From assembly GCA_900544305.1 (NCBI GenBank), contig UQUV01000037.1, positions 1 through 28,780 of the forward strand: a stretch of 28,780 bases of DNA. Reading direction: 5' to 3'. This document shows positions 23,658 through 28,780 of this stretch, piece by piece; position 1 is the stretch's first letter; each line of letters starts with the position of its first letter. The position numbers and the translations under genes are program-made. The notes under the pieces are model-generated. The model made no database searches and was not told the DNA's origin. It saw only the letters and a list, made by a program, of their open reading frames with translations. Source of the stretch: an uncultured Porphyromonadaceae bacterium. GTDB taxonomy: Bacteria > Bacteroidota > Bacteroidia > Bacteroidales > Muribaculaceae.

Positions 23658-23691
23658 CAAAAAACCTTTCCATATATTCATAAGGAAAGGT
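23658..23691 (-). terminator. Attenuator terminator in the ilv leader
   Basis: ACCTTTCC (23691-23684) pairs perfectly with GGAAAGGT (23671-23664) on the minus strand, and TTTTTT follows. It sits 33 nt after the leader-peptide stop and about 18 nt before the ilvD start, the place for a transcriptional attenuator rather than the end of a gene. Confidence 0.88.
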
Positions 23692-23733
23692 CAATAGTTA
23701 CTAACTAAAATATAGGGTAAGAATCACCGTTCC
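23684..23733 (-). promoter_or_regulatory. Candidate antiterminator pairing in the ilv leader
   Basis: GGAACGGT (23733-23726), overlapping the leader-peptide stop codon, can pair with the terminator's 5' arm ACCTTTCC (23691-23684) with a single C/U mismatch. A ribosome stalled at the upstream Ile/Leu/Val codons would leave GGAACGGT free. A ribosome reaching the stop would cover it and let the terminator form. Confidence 0.7.
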
Positions 23734-23810
23734 TCTTTTGCCGGATTAATGACGACTAGAGAAATTAGAGAAATAATACCGATAATTCCTATGTTATTGT
23801 TTGCTTTCAT
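23724..23810 (-). CDS. ilv leader peptide (28 residues)
   Basis: An ATG at 23810 opens 28 codons ending in TGA at 23724. Residues 7-21 read I-G-I-I-G-I-I-S-L-I-S-L-V-V-I, so 11 of 15 are branched-chain amino acids (7 Ile, 2 Leu, 2 Val). It lies about 23 nt downstream of the predicted transcription start and directly ahead of an intrinsic terminator in front of ilvD. Its expected role is to sense charged tRNA for Ile, Leu and Val through ribosome stalling. The peptide itself is probably without function. It is too short for routine gene callers. Confidence 0.88.
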   Translation of the reverse strand: MKANNNIGIIGIISLISLVVINPAKEER

Positions 23811-23838
23811 CTTTAAATTGTAATTCCTATTACGATTG

Positions 23839-23870
23839 CAAATGTAAAGGGAATATTTTAAAATGCCAAA
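23839..23870 (-). promoter_or_regulatory. ilv operon promoter TTTG-N20-TACATTTG
   Basis: The forward strand shows CAAATGTA (23839-23846) and CAAA (23867-23870) with 20 bp between. The predicted start near 23833 leaves a short 5' stretch before the leader-peptide ATG at 23810. The rest of 23871-24004 is AT-rich spacer towards the divergent transporter promoter. Confidence 0.8.
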
Positions 23871-24004
23871 TATTTTTCAACAAATATGAGGAAAATCTTA
23901 TAAAATGATAGTAAAAGCCTGTAAATGTGGGCAAATGCATTACAATTTATTCGGAATTTTGCGGTTATTCAATAAAAATATTCGTGAAATACATAAAAAA
24001 ATAG

Positions 24005-24012
24005 TAATTTTG
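24005..24012 (+). promoter_or_regulatory. -7 element TAATTTTG of the AspT-type transporter gene
   Basis: TAnnTTTG lies 37 bp upstream of the ATG at 24050. A TTCG at 23981-23984, 20 bp upstream, is a near match to the -33 TTTG. Confidence 0.65.
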
Positions 24013-24049
24013 CACAGAATTTTAAATACCTATAAATATTTGCGTTAAG

Positions 24050-25726
24050 ATGGAATGGTTAACATCCTTGTTTACTGAGCCGACTATAGCACACGACATT
24101 CTTGTTTATGCCATTGTGATTGCCTTAGGGGTATTGCTGGGGAAAGTGAAGATTTTTGGCGTATCGCTTGGGGTAACCTTTGTGTTGTTTGTCGGAATTT
24201 TACTTGGTCATTTCGGATTCAGCATCAGCAATGACACGTTGCTGAAGTTCATTCGTGAATTCGGTTTGATTTTGTTTGTTTTTTCAATTGGTATTCAGGT
24301 TGGTCCCGGTTTCTTCTCTTCGTTCAAAAAGGGAGGAATGCAGATGAACCTGGTTGCTACGATCGGTGTATTGTTGAATGTGGTAATTGCCTTGGCGATT
24401 TTCTATTTTGATGATTCCCTGACAATTCCTCAAATTGTCGGTATCCTTTCGGGTGCCGTGACAAATACTCCGGGATTAGGTGCTGCACAGCAGGCATTGG
24501 ACGGCATGGTCGACAAATATCCGACAGGTGCCGACGATATGTCTATGGGATATGCTGCTGCATATCCGCTGGGTGTAATCGGTATTATTCTTTCGATGAT
24601 TCTTTTGAAAGTGTTCTTCAAAATCAAGCTGGAGAAGGAAACGAAGAAAATCGAAGATGAAAAAGAGTCCAGCCAACTGAAGCCTCACGTGGTGACCTTT
24701 ATGGTGGAAAATCAGCTGATTAACGGTAGAAACCTGAAAGAACTTCACGATATTATCGACCACAATTTTGTCGTTTCCCGCGTTAAAAAGGCGAACGGCG
24801 AAATTATTATTCCGAATGCCGACACCGTATTGCAGTGCGGCGATTCGCTGTTGGTGGTTTGCTCTATACAGGATGAGCCGGTGTTCCGTTCCGTTATCGG
24901 TCAGGTGATTCAAGAGGACTGGGAAACTTCTCCGGGACTGGTTGTTTCACGCCGTATTCTGGTGACTAAGAGTGAATATAACGGTCGCAAGTTGGGTTCG
25001 ATGCGTTTGCGCATGGGTTACAAGTTGAACGCTACTCGCGTAAACCGTGCCGGTGTAGACTTGCTTGCAAGCCCGAACTTGACATTGCAGGTGGGCGACC
25101 GTATCACAGTCGTTGGTAATCCTGACGATATCGACCGTTTGGCAACACGCTTGGGTAACTCCATGAAACGCCTTCACGAGCCGAACATGGTGACGATGTT
25201 TGTCGGAATTTTCCTCGGTATCGTTGTCGGTTCAATTCCTATTGCTATTCCGGGTATGTCGGCCGACCTGATGTTGGGTCTTGCCGGTGGTCCGTTGGTA
25301 GTGGCAATTCTTTTTAGCCGTTTCGGCTACAAGTTGAAACTTGTCACTTACACCTCTTCAAGTGCAAGTTTGCTGCTGCGTGAAATCGGTATCTGTCTGT
25401 TCCTTGCATCTGTCGGACTTGCTGCCGGCGAGAAGTTCTACGATACAGTGTTCAATGCCCAGGGCTTGCGTTGGGTAATGTGGGGTTTCATCATCACATT
25501 CATCCCGCAGATGGTGATGGGAGTTTTGGCAAGAGTGAAATTCAAGTTCAACTATCTGTCAATTCTCGGTATCATGTCAGGTAGCTATACCGACCCCCCT
25601 GCATTGGCTTATTCCAACAAGGTGGCAAACAACGATGCTCCTGCCGTAGCCTATTCTACGGTTTATCCGTTGACAATGTTCCTTCGAGTCGTCACGGCGC
25701 AGTTGATAGTACTGCTGTTCGCATAG
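24050..25726 (+). CDS. AspT/YidE-type membrane transporter with two RCK_C domains
   Basis: This is a 558-residue inner-membrane protein. The N-terminal membrane half (about 15-185) has the duplicated signature GAVTNTPGLGAAQQAL. Residues about 205-290 and 295-375 form two TrkA_C/RCK_C domains (ENQLINGRNLKELHD, CGDSLLVVCS; then GRKLGSMRLRMGY, GDRITVVG). The C-terminal membrane half (about 380-558) has GLAGGPLVVAILFSRFG and the matching signature GIMSGSYTDPPALAYSN. This is the aspartate:alanine exchanger (AAE) layout. The real substrate of the Bacteroidota YidE-like members is not known. It is divergent from the ilv operon and monocistronic, with a good terminator. Confidence 0.9.
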   Translation: MEWLTSLFTEPTIAHDILVYAIVIALGVLLGKVKIFGVSLGVTFVLFVGILLGHFGFSISNDTLLKFIREFGLILFVFSIGIQVGPGFFSSFKKGGMQMNLVATIGVLLNVVIALAIFYFDDSLTIPQIVGILSGAVTNTPGLGAAQQALDGMVDKYPTGADDMSMGYAAAYPLGVIGIILSMILLKVFFKIKLEKETKKIEDEKESSQLKPHVVTFMVENQLINGRNLKELHDIIDHNFVVSRVKKANGEIIIPNADTVLQCGDSLLVVCSIQDEPVFRSVIGQVIQEDWETSPGLVVSRRILVTKSEYNGRKLGSMRLRMGYKLNATRVNRAGVDLLASPNLTLQVGDRITVVGNPDDIDRLATRLGNSMKRLHEPNMVTMFVGIFLGIVVGSIPIAIPGMSADLMLGLAGGPLVVAILFSRFGYKLKLVTYTSSSASLLLREIGICLFLASVGLAAGEKFYDTVFNAQGLRWVMWGFIITFIPQMVMGVLARVKFKFNYLSILGIMSGSYTDPPALAYSNKVANNDAPAVAYSTVYPLTMFLRVVTAQLIVLLFA

Positions 25727-25747
25727 CGAAGGATTACGATAACAAAA

Positions 25748-25786
25748 AAACACCTGCTGAAATCGTTTCGGCAGGTGTTTTTTTGT
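25748..25786 (+). terminator. Intrinsic terminator of the transporter gene
   Basis: A 15-bp stem (25748-25762 with 25766-25780, one G-U) with a 3-nt loop is followed by TTTT. Confidence 0.92.
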
Positions 25787-25811
25787 GTTTAAGGTTGTTA
25801 TATTGCTGTAG

Positions 25812-25832
25812 GGACGCACCCCAGGTGCGTCC
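25812..25832 (+). repeat. Palindromic intergenic repeat, copy 1
   Basis: GGACGCACC-CCA-GGTGCGTCC is a perfect 9-bp hairpin. Its reverse complement recurs at 25878-25896. Confidence 0.85.
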
Positions 25833-25877
25833 GAACTGTCAAGAAAGTATGTTTGGATATCTTTGTCGTTCCTTGTT

Positions 25878-25896
25878 GGACGCACCTGGGGTGCGT
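25878..25896 (-). repeat. Palindromic intergenic repeat, copy 2 (inverted)
   Basis: GGACGCACCTGGGGTGCGT is identical over 19 bp to the reverse complement of copy 1. The pair is 45 bp apart and fills the gap between the transporter terminator and the end of uvrA, like a REP/BIME-type element. Confidence 0.85.
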
Positions 25897-25915
25897 AAGC
25901 AGTGAAACAGGGGGA

Positions 25916-28702
25916 TTATCCGAGTTTTTCCTTGAGGAATTTTCCGGTGTAACTTGCCGGGCATGATGCCACCTCTTCCGGCGTGCCGCAGCACACTACG
26001 TTTCCGCCGGCATTTCCACCTTCCGGTCCCATGTCGATGATGTAGTCGGCACATTTGATAACGTCGATGTTATGCTCGATAATCACGATTGTATGGCCTT
26101 TCGCCAACAGGCGGTTAAATGATTTCAGCAGCGTATTGATGTCGTGGAAATGCAATCCCGTAGTCGGCTCGTCAAAAATGAAGAGCGTGGGCTGTTGCTT
26201 GTCCATGCTGAGGAAATAGGCGAGCTTGATGCGCTGGTTTTCACCGCCCGAAAGGGTGGACGACGACTGTCCCAGCTTGATATATCCCAAACCTACATCT
26301 TGCAACGGTTTCAACCGCTTTACGATTTTGCTTTCAATCGAACCCTTCGATGCTCCGAAAAATTCGATGGCCTGGTTGACAGTCATGTTTAGCACGTCGT
26401 TGATATTTTTGCCGTTGTATTCAATTTCGAGCACTTCCTGCTTGTAGCGTTTGCCGTGACAGCTTTCGCAGGGCAGGGTGATGTCGGCCATAAACTGCAT
26501 TTCGATAGTAATCGTACCTTCGCCCTTGCATTCCTCGCAGCGGCCTCCCTCGGCGTTGAACGAGAAATAGCCTGCACTGAAGCCCATCTGCTTGGCTCCC
26601 TGCTGTTCGGCGTAGAGCTTGCGTATTTCGTCGAAAGCTTTCAGATAGGTGGCAGCGTTGCTTCGGGTTGACTTTCCGATAGGGTTCTGGTCGATAAATT
26701 CGATGGCTTTCACCATGTTCAGGTCGCCCGACAGCGATGTGTAGGCGCCCGGTGCGTCGCCTGCTTCACCCATGTGGCGTAGCATGGCTTTATAAAGAAT
26801 GTCGCGCACAAGCGTTGATTTTCCCGAACCGCTGACTCCCGTAACGACAGTCATTACTCCGAGCGGGAATTTCACGTCAATGCCCTTGAGGTTGTTGTGC
26901 GCTGCACCTTTGATTTCGATGAAGTTGCGCGATTTCCGGCGCAGGTCGGGCACGGGAATGGTCAGTTCGCCGGTCAGATAGCGCACGGTGTAGCTGTCCG
27001 TTGCCTTTTCCAGTTCCGACACGTTGCCCTGATAAATCACCTTGCCTCCCAGTCGTCCGGCTTCCGGACCAATGTCAATGATATAGTCGGCGGCGCGCAT
27101 GATTTCTTCGTCGTGTTCCACTACCACCACCGTATTGCCAATTTGCTGCAACTGGCGCAGTACGCGAATCAGTTTCTCCGTGTCGCGCGAGTGCAGGCCA
27201 ATGCTCGGCTCGTCGAGAATATAGAGCGAGCCTACCAGACTGCTTCCGAGCGAGGTGGCAAGGTTGATGCGCTGGCTTTCACCGCCGGAAAGCGACGAAG
27301 AAAGGCGGTCGAGCGTCAGGTATTCCAATCCGACGTCACACAGGAAGCTGATGCGGTTTTTTATTTCCGTGAGCAGGCGTTTGGCTATCATGGCATCGGT
27401 TTCGCTCAGCGTAAGGTTGTCAAACCATTCGCGCAGGTCGGAAATCGGCATCTTTACGATGTCGGCAATCGTACATCCTCCCACTTTCACGTAGAGCGCA
27501 TCCTTACGCAGGCGGCTTCCGTGACATTCGTTGCAGGTAGTTTTGCCTCGATAGCGTGCCAGCATCACTCGGTATTGTATCTTGTACTGGTTTTCTTCAA
27601 TCATCTGGAAGAAGCGGTCGATGCCTTCCACTTTACGGTTTCCGTGCCATAGCAGGTCCTTTTCTTTTTCCGTCAGTTGGTAATAGGGACGATGGATAGG
27701 GAAACCGAGCGGAGCAGACGCATGGATGAACGCCTTTTTCCATTCGCTCATCTTTTCGCCGCGCCAGCACACTACGGCATCGTCGAACACCGACAGAGCT
27801 TTGTTGGGAATCACCAGATCCTCGTCAATTCCCAATATCTTTCCGAATCCTTCGCATTTCGGACACGCTCCATACGGATTGTTGAAGTTGAACATCTGTT
27901 CGGTCGGTTCGATAAAGGTCATTCCGTCCTCTTCGAAACGCTTTGAGAAGCAGTGCTCACGTACGGTTCCGTCGGTCCATACCTTGATTTTACATTGGTC
28001 CATGCCCTCGTAGAACGCCGTTTCCAGTGAGTCGTTGATGCGGCTGATGGTGTCCGGGTCGTTGGCTACAGCCAGACGGTCGATGAGCAGGTTGCAGGCT
28101 GCTGTGTCCACTTTTTCCGTGCCGTCAATAATGTCGTCGATGGCATAAAAACTACCGTCCCATTCAACGCGCGAGAAGCCTTCCTTGCGGTAGATGTCGA
28201 GTTGCGTGTTGAATTCGCGTCCTTCCGGCACATTGATGGCAGTCAAAATGGCAAAGCGTGTACCCTCGGGATAGGTGGCAATGGTGGCAAGCACGTCTTC
28301 CACCGTATGCTTTTTCACCTGACGGCCCGAAACGGGGGAGTAGGTTTTGCCGATGCGGGCAAACAGCAGGCGCAGGTAGTCGTAGATTTCGGTCGATGTG
28401 CCTACGGTGCTTCGCGGATTTCGCGTGCTTACTTTCTGTTCGATGGCAATGGCAGGCGGCAGTCCCTTGATGTAGTCGCATTCCGGTTTCTGCATACGTC
28501 CCATGAACTGGCGCGCATACGACGACAGACTTTCCACATAGCGTCGTTGTCCTTCTGCGTATAGCGTGTCGAACGCCAACGACGATTTTCCCGAACCCGA
28601 AAGTCCGGTAATGACTACAAATTTGTTGCGTGGAATTTCTACATCAATGTTCTTTAAATTATTGACACGTGCCCCTTTGATTTGTATGCTCTTTTCTGCC
28701 AT
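25916..28702 (-). CDS. uvrA: UvrABC excinuclease subunit A
   Basis: This is a 928-residue DNA damage sensor ATPase of nucleotide excision repair. It has two ABC modules: Walker A GLSGSGKS at 33-40 with signature LSGGESQ at 471-477 and Walker B YILDEPS; then GVSGSGKS at 622-629 with LSGGENQ at 817-823 and FIFDEPT. Zinc cysteines are CPKC (280-283), CNEC (390-393) and the C722/C725...C745/C748 finger needed for damage discrimination. The UvrB-binding region lies at about 130-245. The length is close to E. coli UvrA (940). All key residues are present. It forms a single-gene unit; Bacteroidales often carry a second uvrA elsewhere. Confidence 0.97.
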   Translation of the reverse strand: MAEKSIQIKGARVNNLKNIDVEIPRNKFVVITGLSGSGKSSLAFDTLYAEGQRRYVESLSSYARQFMGRMQKPECDYIKGLPPAIAIEQKVSTRNPRSTVGTSTEIYDYLRLLFARIGKTYSPVSGRQVKKHTVEDVLATIATYPEGTRFAILTAINVPEGREFNTQLDIYRKEGFSRVEWDGSFYAIDDIIDGTEKVDTAACNLLIDRLAVANDPDTISRINDSLETAFYEGMDQCKIKVWTDGTVREHCFSKRFEEDGMTFIEPTEQMFNFNNPYGACPKCEGFGKILGIDEDLVIPNKALSVFDDAVVCWRGEKMSEWKKAFIHASAPLGFPIHRPYYQLTEKEKDLLWHGNRKVEGIDRFFQMIEENQYKIQYRVMLARYRGKTTCNECHGSRLRKDALYVKVGGCTIADIVKMPISDLREWFDNLTLSETDAMIAKRLLTEIKNRISFLCDVGLEYLTLDRLSSSLSGGESQRINLATSLGSSLVGSLYILDEPSIGLHSRDTEKLIRVLRQLQQIGNTVVVVEHDEEIMRAADYIIDIGPEAGRLGGKVIYQGNVSELEKATDSYTVRYLTGELTIPVPDLRRKSRNFIEIKGAAHNNLKGIDVKFPLGVMTVVTGVSGSGKSTLVRDILYKAMLRHMGEAGDAPGAYTSLSGDLNMVKAIEFIDQNPIGKSTRSNAATYLKAFDEIRKLYAEQQGAKQMGFSAGYFSFNAEGGRCEECKGEGTITIEMQFMADITLPCESCHGKRYKQEVLEIEYNGKNINDVLNMTVNQAIEFFGASKGSIESKIVKRLKPLQDVGLGYIKLGQSSSTLSGGENQRIKLAYFLSMDKQQPTLFIFDEPTTGLHFHDINTLLKSFNRLLAKGHTIVIIEHNIDVIKCADYIIDMGPEGGNAGGNVVCCGTPEEVASCPASYTGKFLKEKLG

Positions 28703-28727
28703 AAACTATACCTGCTGAAATAATTTA

Positions 28728-28735
28728 CAAATTTA
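28728..28735 (-). promoter_or_regulatory. -7 element TAAATTTG of uvrA
   Basis: The forward strand reads CAAATTTA, 25 bp upstream of the ATG at 28702. No clear -33 TTTG and no obvious LexA-type palindrome lie in the 78 bp available. Confidence 0.6.
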
Positions 28736-28780
28736 GATAAAAACGGCGAGATTCTACACCGGCAGAATAAAAAACAAGGC

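Noticed and set aside
23641..23694. 18-residue N-terminal extension of ilvD
   Set aside because: It would be translated through the attenuator terminator stem and U-run. The homologous IlvD start is the ATG at 23640.
26897..27652. 251-codon plus-strand ORF opposite uvrA
   Set aside because: It is an antisense shadow of a complete uvrA and lacks independent start signals.
1..28780. tRNA, rRNA, CRISPR array, insertion sequence or prophage
   Set aside because: I looked for cloverleaf sequences, evenly spaced identical repeats, and transposase or integrase motifs by eye and found none.

Overview
The window looks like chromosomal DNA from a member of the order Bacteroidales (Bacteroidaceae or Prevotellaceae type; I cannot fix the genus). 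The main evidence is repeated use of the Bacteroidota -7 promoter element TAnnTTTG upstream of genes on both strands, weak A-rich ribosome binding sites, and Bacteroidota-type proteins: a TamL-like lipoprotein/beta-barrel, a two-domain M16 protease, an AspT-family transporter with paired RCK_C domains, and an ilvD-ilvB-ilvN-acyl-ACP thioesterase-ilvC cluster. No tRNA, rRNA, CRISPR array, insertion sequence or prophage was seen.

Layout. 1-3300 is an accessory, AT-richer patch. It has the tail of a small gene, two tandem paralogues of an unrecognised family (one exported, one not), a two-part hypothetical protein and a decayed coding fragment. 3344-4594 is an outer-membrane porin-like protein. 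4807-7264 (minus) is a three-gene unit: CMD-cupin fusion, hexapeptide acetyltransferase and secreted alpha/beta hydrolase. A divergent AraC-type regulator (7418-8332) probably controls it. 8423-10345 encodes an asymmetric ABC-F ATPase followed by a Dabb protein. 10522-13326 is an exported M16 zinc protease. 13469-13987 (minus) is a non-haem ferritin. 14045-14340 (minus) looks like a free-standing structured small RNA gene. 14419-17482 (minus) is a TamL-like gene followed by an HAD phosphatase. 17689-23833 (minus) is the branched-chain amino acid operon, with a leader-peptide attenuator in front of ilvD. 24050-25726 is a divergent AspT-type transporter. 25916-28702 (minus) is uvrA.

How the parts work together. 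The ilv operon encodes three enzymes of the common valine/isoleucine pathway (acetohydroxyacid synthase, both subunits; ketol-acid reductoisomerase; dihydroxy-acid dehydratase) plus an acyl-ACP thioesterase. Its leader encodes a 28-residue peptide dense in Ile, Leu and Val. An intrinsic terminator follows, and a competing pairing overlaps the peptide's stop codon. This is the arrangement expected for classical ribosome-mediated attenuation.

The best candidates for undescribed biology are the small RNA gene at 14045-14340 (exact TTTG-N19-TAATTTTG promoter, predicted 5' end pairing with sequence just before a strong terminator, no convincing ORF) and the paralogue pair at 325-1981, whose last 101 bp are almost identical while the rest has diverged. 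Most other genes are housekeeping genes of known families.
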